From positions 620,001-684,000 of the forward strand of contig CAVWTN010000002.1 of the NCBI GenBank assembly GCA_963757945.1: a stretch of DNA of 64,000 nucleotides. Reading direction: 5' to 3'. The notes under the pieces are model-generated. The model did no database searches, was not told the DNA's origin, and saw only the letters and a list, made by a program, of their open reading frames with translations. This stretch comes from CAVWTN01 sp963757945. GTDB lineage: Bacteria > Vulcanimicrobiota > Vulcanimicrobiia > Vulcanimicrobiales > Vulcanimicrobiaceae. Position numbers and translations under genes: made by a program. Shown piece by piece: positions 7,686 to 16,818 of the stretch; position 1 is the stretch's first letter, and every line of letters begins with the position of its first letter.

Positions 7686-9187
7686 GGTACGCGAAGCACG
7701 CCCGCGGGGCGCCCGGCCGCCGGACGGGCCGAATCGCTCGAGAGCGCTTCGCCGATGCGCCCGATCCCTTCGGCGAGGGCCGCTTGCGAGACGGGCGTGA
7801 TCGCGAGCCGGAACTGATGCTCGCCGCCGCTCGCGGCGTAGAACGCCTCGCCGAACAGGAACGATGCGCCGTGACGCTCGGCCGCTTCGAGCAGCGCGCG
7901 AGCGCGGATCTCGCGCGGCGCCGTGGCCCACAGATAATATCCGTCGCCGCCCCGCGCGAGGCGGATCGAACGCGGCCAGTGGCGCTCGACGGCCGCGAGC
8001 GCGAGCTTGCGGCGCGCGGCGATCTCCCCCCGCAGCGCGAGGACGTGCGCGTCGTAAGAGCCGCTCAAGTAGTCGCAGACGCCGGCCTGCACGTAGAGGC
8101 TCGAGGCCATGTCGTACGACTGCTTGCGCAGAAGCAGCCGCTCGTAGATCGTGCGCGGCGCCGCGAGCCAGCCCAGACGCAGCGACGGCGCGATCGTCTT
8201 CGAGAAGCTGCTGAGATAGATCACGTCGTCGGGACCGCGCGCGACCAGCGGCGAGATCGGCGTTGCGGCGAGTTCGCCGTACGGATCGTCCTCGACGATC
8301 GGAACGCCCGCGCGCCGAGCGAGCGTCACCAGGCGCGCGCGCCGGTCCTCGTTCATGGTGACGCCCGTCGGGTTGTGGATCGAGGGCATCGCATAGATGA
8401 ACCGCGGCCTGCGCGTGCGCAGGATCGCCTCGACGTGATCGACCCGCATCCCCTCGTCGTCGACGGGGACCGGGATCGCGCGCAACCCCGCGATCTGGAA
8501 GATCTGCAGCGCTCCCGGGTACGTCGGCTGCTCGACGATGATCTCGTCGCCGGGCTCCGCGAGCGACTGGGCGACGAGCGTGATCCCTTGCGTCGAGCCG
8601 GTCAGCATCAAGATCTCGCCGGGTTCCACGCGGCAGCCGCGCTTGCGCATCCGCTCGGCCACGACCTCGCGCAGCGGCGCGTACCCTTGGCTATCGCCGT
8701 AGGAGAGCACGAAGTTCTCGTCGCCGCCGACGCGCGCGAACGAGCGCGAGAGGTCCGCGAGCGGGGACGGCTCGACGGGCGGCACGCCCTGCACGAAATC
8801 GATGCGGCCGCCCGCGCGCACGGCGGCAAGCTCGCCGAGCACGGCCGGAAACTGCCCGACGCGCCACGGCGGAAGCGTCACCCACCAGGGCACGCCCGAG
8901 GCGCGGTCGGGCTGCCCCGCCCGCAGCCCGGAGGCGACGCGCGAGCCCGAGCCGACCCGCTGCTCGATCAGTCCGTCGGTTGCCAGGTCCCGGTAGGCGT
9001 GGACGATCGTGCTGCGGTTCACGGCGAGCCTGTCGGCCAGGCTGCGTTCGGGCGGCAGGCGCGCGGATTCCGGGAGCGCGCCCGTCAGGATCGCCTCGCG
9101 CAGCCCCTCGTAGATCTGCCGGTAGAGCGGCACGATGCTCTCCCGGTCCAACACGGGCGAGAAATCAGACCATCCATTGAGCGGCAT
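7682..9187 (-). CDS. MocR-family GntR/aminotransferase-fold regulator
   Basis: A 501-residue transcription factor: GntR winged helix at about 15-85 (PLYRQIYEGLREAI, LPPERSLADRLAVNRSTI), linker, then a PLP-dependent aminotransferase-like domain with SSFSKTIAPSLRLGWL, whose lysine would bind PLP. MocR proteins commonly respond to PLP or amino acids and regulate vitamin B6, GABA or taurine genes. Its target here is unknown; the only PLP-synthesis genes in the window are 20 kb away. ATG start at 9187 chosen over an upstream in-frame start because it directly precedes the conserved helix. Divergent from lpdA across 128 bases; mutY follows by a 4-base overlap. Confidence 0.9.
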   Translation of the reverse strand: MPLNGWSDFSPVLDRESIVPLYRQIYEGLREAILTGALPESARLPPERSLADRLAVNRSTIVHAYRDLATDGLIEQRVGSGSRVASGLRAGQPDRASGVPWWVTLPPWRVGQFPAVLGELAAVRAGGRIDFVQGVPPVEPSPLADLSRSFARVGGDENFVLSYGDSQGYAPLREVVAERMRKRGCRVEPGEILMLTGSTQGITLVAQSLAEPGDEIIVEQPTYPGALQIFQIAGLRAIPVPVDDEGMRVDHVEAILRTRRPRFIYAMPSIHNPTGVTMNEDRRARLVTLARRAGVPIVEDDPYGELAATPISPLVARGPDDVIYLSSFSKTIAPSLRLGWLAAPRTIYERLLLRKQSYDMASSLYVQAGVCDYLSGSYDAHVLALRGEIAARRKLALAAVERHWPRSIRLARGGDGYYLWATAPREIRARALLEAAERHGASFLFGEAFYAASGGEHQFRLAITPVSQAALAEGIGRIGEALSSDSARPAAGRPAGVLRVP

Positions 9188-9315
9188 TGGCGGGGTCCAT
9201 TCTTGGTCGCTCTTGCGATTTCCCGGTGACGGCCGGGCGGCGAAAATGCGGGCGCCGCCTCGGGGTTGAATCAAGGGAGAGACCGCGCGCCTCTCTGCCG
9301 CCGAAGGAGAATCTC

Positions 9316-10764
9316 TTGGCTGACCACACCGTCGACGCCGTCGTCATCGGAGCCGGGCCCGGCGGCTATCATGCCGCGATCCGCCTCGGCCAGCTCGGTA
9401 AGAGCGTCGTCTGCTTCGATCGCGACGAGGTCGGCGGCGTCTGCCTGAACTGGGGCTGCATCCCCACGAAGGCGCTGTTGCACGTCGGGGAAGTGGCGCA
9501 CTTGATCGATCGCGCCGGCGATATCGGGATCACCGTTCCGAAGGCGCAGTTCGAGCGCGAGGGCGTCGTGAAGTTCAAGGACGCCGTCGTCAAGGCGAAC
9601 GTCGGCGGCGTGCAATCGCTCTTCAAGGCGAACAACGTGACGTTCGCCTACGGCACCGCTTCGTTCGTCGACCGGCATACCGTCGCGCTCGCGAAGCGCG
9701 ACGGCACGACCGAGACGTACGCGTTCACGAACGCCGTCATCGCCACCGGTTCCGCCCCGATCGACGTGAAAGCCTGGCCGCGAGACGGCGAGACGATCAT
9801 CAATTCCGACGACGCGGTCCAGCTCAAACGGATCCCCGAGAACGTGCTCGTCGTCGGCGGCGGCGTCATCGGACTCGAATTCGCGACCGTCTACAATCGC
9901 CTGGGCGCGAAGGTGCTCGTCGTCGAGGCGCTGCCGCAGTTGATCACCGGTTCCGATCTCGAAATCTCGAAGACGCTGCAGCGCATACTCAAGAAGCAAG
10001 GGATCGAGTTCGCGCTCTCCACGAAGGTCGAGACGATCGAGAAGCTCGGCGAACACGACGTGCGCGCGACGATCGTCGGCGAATACACGAACAACAAGCC
10101 CGAGACGCGCAGCGCGGATCTCGTGCTCGTCGCGGTCGGGCGGCGCCCGGTCACCGACAAACTGAACCTGCATGCCGCGGGGCTCGCCGTCGACGATCAC
10201 GGATTCATCGCCGTCGATGCGCAGCGCCGCACGATCGTGCCGCACATCTATGCGATCGGCGACGTCACGAGCCAGCCGCTGCTCGCGCACAAGGCGATGA
10301 AAGAGGGCGTCGTCGCGGCGGAAGCGATCGCCGGAGACCGTTCGGCGGCGTTCGATCCGGTCGCGATCCCGAATTGCGTCTACACGGATCCCGAAGTCGC
10401 GACGATCGGACTCTCCGAGGAAGAGGCCAAGGCGAAAGGCTACGACGTGCGCATCGGCAAGGTGCCGCTGATCGCGAGCGGCCGCGCCCGCACGATGAAC
10501 GCGACGGACGGCCTGATCAAGCTCGTCGGCGACGCGAAGACCGACCTGCTGCTCGGCATGCACATCGTCGCCCCGCAGGCGGAATCGCTGATCGGCGAAG
10601 GCGTCATCGCGCTCGAGATGGGAGCGACCGTCGAGGACATCGGGCTCTCGATCCATCCCCATCCGACGCTGACCGAATCGATCATGGACGCCGCGGAGGC
10701 GATGCACAACAAAGCGATCCACGTCCCCAATCCGAAGCCGCCGAAGGTTCCGGCGGGCGTCTAG
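9316..10764 (+). CDS. lpdA: Dihydrolipoyl dehydrogenase (E3)
   Basis: FAD-linked E3 subunit of 2-oxoacid dehydrogenases or the glycine cleavage system; reoxidises dihydrolipoamide with NAD+. FAD site GAGPGGYHAA, redox disulfide GVCLNWGCIPTK (Cys43, Cys48), NAD site GGGVIGLEF, and the C-terminal catalytic pair His449/Glu454 in HPHPTLTE. The start is a TTG at 9316 with Shine-Dalgarno GAAGGAGA at 9303-9310; it gives 482 residues and begins the first beta strand correctly, whereas the longer open frame upstream adds Arg-rich sequence with no homology. First gene of lpdA-lipB-lipA, linking E3 to lipoate attachment and synthesis. Confidence 0.95.
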   Translation: MADHTVDAVVIGAGPGGYHAAIRLGQLGKSVVCFDRDEVGGVCLNWGCIPTKALLHVGEVAHLIDRAGDIGITVPKAQFEREGVVKFKDAVVKANVGGVQSLFKANNVTFAYGTASFVDRHTVALAKRDGTTETYAFTNAVIATGSAPIDVKAWPRDGETIINSDDAVQLKRIPENVLVVGGGVIGLEFATVYNRLGAKVLVVEALPQLITGSDLEISKTLQRILKKQGIEFALSTKVETIEKLGEHDVRATIVGEYTNNKPETRSADLVLVAVGRRPVTDKLNLHAAGLAVDDHGFIAVDAQRRTIVPHIYAIGDVTSQPLLAHKAMKEGVVAAEAIAGDRSAAFDPVAIPNCVYTDPEVATIGLSEEEAKAKGYDVRIGKVPLIASGRARTMNATDGLIKLVGDAKTDLLLGMHIVAPQAESLIGEGVIALEMGATVEDIGLSIHPHPTLTESIMDAAEAMHNKAIHVPNPKPPKVPAGV

Positions 10765-11460
10765 GTGCTCGCTGCCGCGCCCCGCGTGCGTGACGTTCGG
10801 CTGCTCGACCTCGGGCGGCGTCCCTACGGGAGCGTGCTCGCGCTGCAGCGCGAACTGCACGCCGCCGTCGCGGCGGGCGCGCAAGAGACGTGGATCGTCG
10901 TCGAGCACGAACCCGCGGTCACGCTCGGACGCAACGCCAAACCCGAGCATCTTCTCCTGCCGCGCGCGCAACTCGCCGCGCTCGGCGTCGAGGTCCACGA
11001 GATCGAACGCGGCGGCGACGTGACCTATCACGGACCGGGCCAAGTCGTCGTCTACCCGATCCGCAAACTCGAACGCTTCCGCGAGGTCGCCCCGCTGGTC
11101 GCCGCGCTCGAGGACGCCGCGCTCGCCGCGCTCGCATCGTTCGGCATCGAGGGTCGCCGCCACGGCGAGCACCGCGGCGTCTACGTCGGGCGCAGCGCGA
11201 TTTGCGCCGTTGGTTTGGCCGTGCGCGACATGACCTCGCTGCACGGGATCGCGCTGAACGTCTGCACCGAGCTCGACTACGACCGCTTGATCTTGCCGTG
11301 CGGCACGCCGCAGTTCGGCATCACCTCGATCGAACGGGAGCTGGGCCGGGCCGTCGCGTGGGACGAAGGCCGCGACGCGCTGCTGGCCGCGCTGCAAGCA
11401 CGCTTCGCGGTGCGCTTCGTGCCCGCGGACGCCGAGCCGTTCGCGCAGAACGCACGATGA
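10765..11460 (+). CDS. lipB: Octanoyl-ACP:protein octanoyltransferase with atypical active site
   Basis: Transfers octanoate from ACP to the lipoyl domains of E2 and GcvH, the first step of lipoate synthesis. 231 residues with the RGGDVTYHGPGQ signature (82-93) and the acyl-accepting cysteine in LPCGTPQFG (Cys179). The lysine that completes the Cys/Lys dyad (E. coli Lys135, 34 residues before its Cys169) falls on Ala145 here, in GRSAICAVG. Everything else looks intact, and the gene is in an operon with lipA. GTG start directly after the lpdA stop. Confidence 0.9.
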   Translation: MLAAAPRVRDVRLLDLGRRPYGSVLALQRELHAAVAAGAQETWIVVEHEPAVTLGRNAKPEHLLLPRAQLAALGVEVHEIERGGDVTYHGPGQVVVYPIRKLERFREVAPLVAALEDAALAALASFGIEGRRHGEHRGVYVGRSAICAVGLAVRDMTSLHGIALNVCTELDYDRLILPCGTPQFGITSIERELGRAVAWDEGRDALLAALQARFAVRFVPADAEPFAQNAR

Positions 11461-12368
11461 TCGACCTGACGAACCCCGGCGGGCCCGCCGGGGGGCCGCC
11501 CGTGCGCCGGCCGCCGTGGCTCACGATCTCGCTCGCCCACGGCGAGGCCTACGAGGCGGTCAAGAGCAAGGTCGCGGATCTCGGCCTGCATACCGTGTGT
11601 CGCGAGGCGCGCTGCCCGAACATCGGCGAGTGCTGGAGCGCGGGAACCGCCACGATCATGATCCTCGGCGACACCTGCACGCGCGGCTGCCGCTTCTGCA
11701 ACGTGAAGACCGGGAGTCCGCGCGGCGAGGTCGATTGGCTCGAACCCAAGCGCGTCGCGGAAGCCGTGCGCGACATGGGCTGGAAATATCTCGTCTTGAC
11801 CGCGGTCGATCGTGACGATCTGACCGACGGGGGCGCCGCGATCTTCGCGAGCACCGTGCGCGCGATCCACCGGCTCTCGCCGGAGGCGAAGGTCGAATGC
11901 CTGACCGGCGACTTCGCGGGCGACCTCGCCGCGCTCGAGACCGTGCTCGCAAGCGAGCCCGAAGTGCTCGCGCACAATCTCGAGACGGTCGAACGGCTGC
12001 AATCCACCGTGCGCGACCGGCGCGCGAGCTTCGCGCAGTCGCTCGCGATCCTCGCGCACGCCGGGCGCAGCGGCAAGGTGCGCTACACGAAGACCTCGCT
12101 GATGGTGGGCCTCGGCGAGCGCGAAGACGAGATCTCAGCCGCGATGGACGCGGCGCGCGCGGCCGGCGTCGCGATCTTCACGCTGGGGCAATACTTGCAA
12201 CCGACGAAGCGCCATCTGCCGGTCGTCGAATACGTGACCCCGGAGAAGTTCGAGCGGCTGCGCGCGCTCGGTCTCTCGAAGGGCTTTCGTCAGGTCGTCT
12301 CGAGCCCGCTCTCGCGTTCGTCCTATCACGCCGAACAGGCCTTCAACGAACCGGCAATAGCGCCGTAA
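11457..12368 (+). CDS. lipA: Lipoyl synthase
   Basis: Radical-SAM enzyme inserting two sulfurs into the octanoyl chain. Both clusters are visible: the auxiliary 4Fe-4S ligands CREARCPNIGEC (Cys48, 53, 59) and the radical-SAM CTRGCRFC (Cys74, 78, 81); the conserved RSSYHA near 287-292 supplies the serine ligand of the auxiliary cluster. 303 residues, usual length. The ATG overlaps the lipB stop as ATGA, so translation is coupled and LipB and LipA are made together. Confidence 0.96.
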   Translation: MIDLTNPGGPAGGPPVRRPPWLTISLAHGEAYEAVKSKVADLGLHTVCREARCPNIGECWSAGTATIMILGDTCTRGCRFCNVKTGSPRGEVDWLEPKRVAEAVRDMGWKYLVLTAVDRDDLTDGGAAIFASTVRAIHRLSPEAKVECLTGDFAGDLAALETVLASEPEVLAHNLETVERLQSTVRDRRASFAQSLAILAHAGRSGKVRYTKTSLMVGLGEREDEISAAMDAARAAGVAIFTLGQYLQPTKRHLPVVEYVTPEKFERLRALGLSKGFRQVVSSPLSRSSYHAEQAFNEPAIAP

Positions 12369-12373
12369 CGTCG

Positions 12374-12769
12374 ATGACCGATCGTAGGCGGGTGACCGAC
12401 GAGGACATCATCGCAGGCTTCCAGAGTCTGCACGAAGCGATCGCGCTCGGCTTCGCGCGCGTCGACGAGCGTTTCCGCGAGGTCGACCATCGCTTCGATG
12501 CCCTCGAAGCTCGGATGCTACGGCGCTTTGACGAGATCGATGCGCGCTTCGTGCGGATCGAAGCTCGCCTGGATCTGGTCGAGCAACGGCTGGATCGAGT
12601 CGAGCAACGGCTGGATCGAGTCGAGCAACGGCTGGATCGAGTCGAGCAACGGCTGGATCGGGTCGAGCAAAGGCTGGATCGGGTCGAGCACCGGCTGGAT
12701 AGGATCGAGCTACGCCTGGATTCGATCGAGGAGGGCCGCGGCGGCGCGCCCGGACCGCGGCTGAACTAG
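12374..12769 (+). CDS. Heptad-repeat coiled-coil protein, 131 aa
   Basis: Unknown function. After a charged N-terminus (MTDRRRVTDEDIIAGFQSLH) the whole chain is predicted coiled coil: imperfect FxEVDxRFDALEAR units pass into eight consecutive heptads of the type RLDRVEQ (residues 65-120), with Leu and Val/Ile at the a/d positions. Such proteins are often annotated as DUF-type or membrane-tethered adaptor coils. Its ATG is five bases after the lipA stop, suggesting co-transcription. The stop overlaps the convergent permease stop. Confidence 0.7.
   Translation: MTDRRRVTDEDIIAGFQSLHEAIALGFARVDERFREVDHRFDALEARMLRRFDEIDARFVRIEARLDLVEQRLDRVEQRLDRVEQRLDRVEQRLDRVEQRLDRVEHRLDRIELRLDSIEEGRGGAPGPRLN
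12566..12733 (+). repeat. Tandem 21-bp repeat, eight copies, inside the coiled-coil gene
   Basis: Eight tandem 21-base units each encoding one heptad (RLDxVEQ-like). Copies two to four are identical or nearly so and the outer ones diverge, as expected for recent expansion by slippage or unequal recombination. Because the unit is a multiple of three and of one heptad, copy-number change would alter coiled-coil length in steps of one heptad without frameshift. Confidence 0.9.
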
Positions 12770-14169
12770 CCCGCTTCGGCGGTCGACGCGGCGGGTGCGG
12801 CCGTCGCCGCGCGTTCCATGCCGTCCGCGCGCACGCAGCCGGCGCGCAGCCACAACAGCCCGACGCCGGCGGCCATGTACGCGAGGAAGTAGAGCGGGAA
12901 GACGTTCGCGGGCGGGGCCGGCGGGGGATACACGCTGCCGATCGTGGGGACGAGCAAGAACGCGACTCCGAGTGCGGAGATCGCGACGTCCGCCGGGCGC
13001 AGCTCTCCCAGGCGGCGCAAGTAGAGCGGGGCTCCGACGACGATCGAGAGATAGATCGCGACGAACCCGAACGACCCGAGCGACGCCGTATCGTTGAACG
13101 CATCGCTCGGCGTGCGCCCGAGCAAAAGCAGCCCGGCGGCGACGGCCAGGATCGCGAGCGCGAACGCCGCGATCGCTTTGTGCGGGGTCTGGTGGGTCGG
13201 ATGCGTGTCGCCGATCTGCGCGGGGAAAAGTCCCGAGCGGCCCATCGACAGCACGACGCGCGCGCCGGCGTTGAGCGCGGCGAGCGCGACCGAGAACGCG
13301 CTGAGCATCGCGCCGACGTCGATCGGGACCTTGAGTTGCGGCGAGCCCACGACCTCCGAGAGTTGATCGAGCGGCGTCGTGAGCTTGTCGAGCGCGATGC
13401 CGTAATTGCGCATCCCGAGCACTTCCGCATACGTCGCGACCGTGAAGAACGCGCCGGCCAGAATCACGCTCCAGATGACGGCTGCGGGGATCGTGAAGCG
13501 CGGCTCGTGGGCCTCTTCGCCGAGCGAGGTCGCGCTCTCGAAGCCGACGGCGCTGAAGATCGCGATGACGGTACCCGCGCCGATCGCCGGAAGCGAGAAG
13601 GCCGGGCCCGCGAATTGGGCCGCGTCATAGATGCCGCGATGCCAGAAGATCTGCAGGATCAGCCAGCCGACGAGCACCGCGACACAGGCTTCGATGATCA
13701 GCAGCGTGATCGTCGAAAGCCGGATGTCGCGATAGGCGAGCGCCCAGATCAGGCCCAGACAGACGCAGACGAGCGCGAGCGGCGCGACCGTGATGCCCAG
13801 GCCCCCCAAGAAGCGCGACGAGAACAGCGCGAACGCCGCGAGCCCGGCCGTCCCGACGAAAACGTAGGCCCACAACAGCGCCCAGCCGCACAGGACGCTG
13901 CCGCGCGGGCCGAAGGCGGCGACCGCGTACGCGTAGAGCGAGCCCGCGTTCGGCGAGCGCTGCGCGAACTTGTTGAGATTGAGCGCGACGGCCAGCAGCA
14001 TCAGCGTGCCGAACGCGTAGGCGACCCAGCTGCCGTTCCCCGCCACCCCGAACATCAGCGGCACGATCAGCACCGGCGTCAGCGTCGGGCCGAGCATCGC
14101 GATCGACTGGGCGAGGACTTCCCAAAAATTGAGACAGTCGGCTCGTAAGTGCGACGAATCCGAACTCAT
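12766..14169 (-). CDS. APC-superfamily amino-acid permease
   Basis: A 467-residue integral membrane transporter with about 12 hydrophobic segments. The first segment carries the family's unwound-helix type sequence (SIAMLGPTLTPVLIVPL), and GFESATSLGEEAHEP is the conserved region after TM6 of amino-acid/polyamine antiporters. Substrate not deducible. It lies downstream of glutamate dehydrogenase on the same strand with an 86-base gap, so a role in amino-acid uptake feeding deamination is plausible. Start ATG at 14169; an in-frame ATG at 14196 would add nine residues, and neither has a good Shine-Dalgarno. Confidence 0.85.
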   Translation of the reverse strand: MSSDSSHLRADCLNFWEVLAQSIAMLGPTLTPVLIVPLMFGVAGNGSWVAYAFGTLMLLAVALNLNKFAQRSPNAGSLYAYAVAAFGPRGSVLCGWALLWAYVFVGTAGLAAFALFSSRFLGGLGITVAPLALVCVCLGLIWALAYRDIRLSTITLLIIEACVAVLVGWLILQIFWHRGIYDAAQFAGPAFSLPAIGAGTVIAIFSAVGFESATSLGEEAHEPRFTIPAAVIWSVILAGAFFTVATYAEVLGMRNYGIALDKLTTPLDQLSEVVGSPQLKVPIDVGAMLSAFSVALAALNAGARVVLSMGRSGLFPAQIGDTHPTHQTPHKAIAAFALAILAVAAGLLLLGRTPSDAFNDTASLGSFGFVAIYLSIVVGAPLYLRRLGELRPADVAISALGVAFLLVPTIGSVYPPPAPPANVFPLYFLAYMAAGVGLLWLRAGCVRADGMERAATAAPAASTAEAG

Positions 14170-14255
14170 GCTAAGGACGGCTCCGGTTGGCTGCACAGCG
14201 GGCGGGGCCCTCTACGCAGCCGCGCCGGCCCCGGCCGGCACGCTCGAGGAAACCC

Positions 14256-15518
14256 CTATGCGTAGACGCCGCGGATGCGCAGCGATTTCACGACCCGGTC
14301 GATCGCCAGGACGTACGCGGCGGTCCGCAGCGGAATCCGGCGCGCTCGGGCGACGTCGCGCACGTGGTCGAAGTTCGTCAGCAGAATGTCCGCCAGACGT
14401 TCGTTGACCTCGGATTCCTTCCAGAAATAGCCCGAGCGGTCTTGGGCCCACTCGAAATACGAGACGGTCACGCCGCCCGCGTTCGCGACGATGTCGGGGA
14501 TCACGATGATGCCGCGGTCGGTGAAGATGTGGTCGGCGTCGGGCGTCGTCGGTCCGTTCGCGCCCTCGACGATCAGCTTCGCTTGGATGCGCGCCGCGTT
14601 GTCGCGCGTGAGCTGTTTCTCGAGCGCGGCGGGCACGAGCACGTCGCAGGGTAGCTCCAGGAAGGCCGCGTTCGTGACCCGGTCGCCGCCGCGATAGCCT
14701 TGCAACGAGTGGTGCTCCTGCGCGTACGCGGTCGCGCTCGCGAGGTCTATACCTTTCGGATTGTAATAGCCGCCCGTCACATCCGAGATGCCGACGATCT
14801 TGCAGCCGCGCTCGGCGAACATCTGCGCCGCGATGGAGCCGACGTTGCCGAAGCCCTGCACGATGACCCGCGTGTTCTTGGGCTCCAGGCCCATCAGCTG
14901 CATCTGCGCGAAGCCGACGAGCGACACGCCGCGTCCGGTCGCTTCGACGCGGCCGCGCGACCCGCCGATCTCGATCGGCTTGCCGGTCACGACGCCCGGC
15001 GTGTGCGTGCGCATGTGCATCGAATAGGTGTCCATGAACCAGGCCATCATCTGCGGGGTGGTGCCGACATCCGGCGCGGCGACGTCCTTATCGGGGCCGA
15101 CGACCTCGACGAGTTCCGCCGCGTAGCGCCGGGTGATCCGTTCGAGTTCGCCGAGCGAGAGCTTCGAAGGGTCGCAGGTCACGCCGCCCTTGGCTCCGCC
15201 GAACGGCAGGTCGACGACCGCGCACTTCCAGGTCATCCAGAACGCCAGCGCCGTCACTTCGTCGAGCGTCACGCCGGGGTGATAGCGGATCCCGCCCTTG
15301 GCCGGCCCGCGCGCGAAGTTGTATTGAACGCGGTAACCCGTATAGACGTCGAGTTCGCCGGAATCGCGCTGAAAGGGGATCGCGAAAATGATCTGCCGGG
15401 ACGGGTGGGTCAGCAACTGCCGCGTCCCCGGGTCGAGATCGAGCAGAAGCGCCGCCTCGTTAAAGTACGCGATGGCGTCCCCGAAGACCGAGACTTCCCT
15501 TGCGACCATCATAGCCAT
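14256..15518 (-). CDS. gdhA: Glutamate dehydrogenase
   Basis: Interconverts glutamate and 2-oxoglutarate plus ammonia. 420 residues, the size of hexameric small GDHs. Visible: GPAKGGIRYHP (Lys74), WKCAVVDLPFGGAKGGV with the catalytic Lys110, the dinucleotide-binding VQGFGNVGS, and EGANGPTTPDAD typical of the family. The N-terminus MAMMVAREV has a GGGGGAA stretch about 11 bases upstream of the first ATG. Coenzyme preference cannot be read with certainty. It follows ychF on the same strand after a 142-base gap. Confidence 0.95.
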   Translation of the reverse strand: MAMMVAREVSVFGDAIAYFNEAALLLDLDPGTRQLLTHPSRQIIFAIPFQRDSGELDVYTGYRVQYNFARGPAKGGIRYHPGVTLDEVTALAFWMTWKCAVVDLPFGGAKGGVTCDPSKLSLGELERITRRYAAELVEVVGPDKDVAAPDVGTTPQMMAWFMDTYSMHMRTHTPGVVTGKPIEIGGSRGRVEATGRGVSLVGFAQMQLMGLEPKNTRVIVQGFGNVGSIAAQMFAERGCKIVGISDVTGGYYNPKGIDLASATAYAQEHHSLQGYRGGDRVTNAAFLELPCDVLVPAALEKQLTRDNAARIQAKLIVEGANGPTTPDADHIFTDRGIIVIPDIVANAGGVTVSYFEWAQDRSGYFWKESEVNERLADILLTNFDHVRDVARARRIPLRTAAYVLAIDRVVKSLRIRGVYA

Positions 15519-15634
15519 ACCAAAATTTCCCCCGCGGAAAAGCTTAGTAGGAGCAGCCTTATCTCTCCGAACCGCGTCCCCCTACACATGTCGTAGCCGC
15601 GGCGGCTGTTCTTCACCATATGTCCTATGATGCC

Positions 15635-15650
15635 TGCGACAAACGTCGCA
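15635..15650. other. Inverted repeat between ychF and gdhA
   Basis: TGCGAC-AAAC-GTCGCA: perfect 6-base arms, 10-25 bases after the ychF stop and about 120 bases upstream of gdhA. No U-run follows in either direction, so it is a weak terminator candidate at best. Its symmetry would also suit an operator for the downstream gdhA gene. Confidence 0.4.
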
Positions 15651-15660
15651 TTAACCGGGC

Positions 15661-16755
15661 TCAGACGTTGAAACGGAACGTGACGACGTCGCCTTCCTGC
15701 ATCACGTACTCCTTGCCCTCACTTCGCAGGAGGCCGGCGGCCCGCACCGCCTCGAGGCTGCCGAACCGGGCGAAATCGTCGTACGAGAGGATCTCCGCGC
15801 GGATGAAGCCGCGCTCGATGTCGCTGTGGATCTTGCCGGCCGCCGCCGGAGCCTTCGTCCCGCGGTCGATCGTCCAGGCGCGCACTTCCTTTTCGCCGGC
15901 CGTCAGGAACGTCATCAGGCCGAGCAGGTCGTAGGCGCTCAAGATCAGCTGATCGAGCCCGCCGCGCTCGATCCCGAGTTCAGCGCAGAACGCCTTGGCG
16001 TCCGCATCCGAGAGCCCGGCGAGTTCGGCTTCCACCTTTCCGCAGAACGCGATCGCGCGGGTCCCTTCTCGCGCTGCAACCTCGAAAACGGCTCGCGCCT
16101 GGTCCCCGAGATGCCCGATCTGGTCCTCATCGACGTTCGCCACGTAGAGCAGCGGCTTGGCGGTCAGGAGGAACGACTCGCGGGCCAGCTGCCCCTCGAG
16201 CGAATCGGCGGCGAACGTTCGCGCCGGCTTGCCTTCCTCGAGCGCGGCCTTCAGATCCCGGGCCGCCTGAAGCTGGGGCGCGATCTTCGGGTTCACCCGC
16301 GCCTCGCGTTCCAGCTTATCGATTCGCTTGGCTAGGCTTGCGAGATCGGCGAGAGCCAGCTCGATCGCGACGATCTCGATGTCGCGCAGCGGGTCCGGCG
16401 CCCCTTCGACGTGCGTGACGTTGGGGTCCGAGAAGCAGCGCACGACCATCGCGATCGCGTCGGTCTCACGGATATGGCTCAAAAAGGCGTTGCCCAGGCC
16501 CGCGCCGGAGCTGGCGCCGCGCACGAGACCCGCGATGTCGACGAATTTCATCGTGGCGGGGACGATCCGCTGCGCGTGGACGAGATCGGACAAAACGCTC
16601 AGGCGCTCGTCGGGGACCGGAACTTCGCCGACGTTCGGTTGGATCGTCGCAAAAGGATAGTTGGCGGCGAGCGCCGCGGCAGAACGCGTCAGCGCGTTGA
16701 AAATAGTCGACTTGCCGACGTTCGGTAGGCCGACGATACCGCATGACAATCCCAT
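15661..16755 (-). CDS. ychF: Redox-regulated ATPase YchF (OBG family)
   Basis: Translation-associated P-loop NTPase that binds ribosomes. 364 residues, exactly the usual length when started at the ATG giving MGLSCGIVGLPNVGKST; a longer TTG-started frame (16788) would add 11 atypical residues. The G1 loop is GLPNVGKS, and the G4 position reads NVDE instead of NKxD, which is the YchF signature explaining ATP over GTP preference. The C-terminal TGS domain (LITFLTAGEKEVRAWTI, ending VVTFRFNV) is complete. Confidence 0.96.
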   Translation of the reverse strand: MGLSCGIVGLPNVGKSTIFNALTRSAAALAANYPFATIQPNVGEVPVPDERLSVLSDLVHAQRIVPATMKFVDIAGLVRGASSGAGLGNAFLSHIRETDAIAMVVRCFSDPNVTHVEGAPDPLRDIEIVAIELALADLASLAKRIDKLEREARVNPKIAPQLQAARDLKAALEEGKPARTFAADSLEGQLARESFLLTAKPLLYVANVDEDQIGHLGDQARAVFEVAAREGTRAIAFCGKVEAELAGLSDADAKAFCAELGIERGGLDQLILSAYDLLGLMTFLTAGEKEVRAWTIDRGTKAPAAAGKIHSDIERGFIRAEILSYDDFARFGSLEAVRAAGLLRSEGKEYVMQEGDVVTFRFNV

Positions 16756-16818
16756 AAAAAGCCGACCGTCGGCGTTCGGCTCCGGCAAGGAATCGTCCTG
16801 GAAGCGTAGGATTTACAA

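Noticed and set aside
9271..11397. Long minus-strand open frame (708 codons) opposite lpdA and lipB
   Set aside because: High-GC shadow: no start context, no homology, Arg/Asp/Glu-heavy composition, and the plus strand holds clearly conserved enzymes. The same reasoning removes the other long antisense frames, for example opposite pyc, ispE, oleate hydratase and gcvP.
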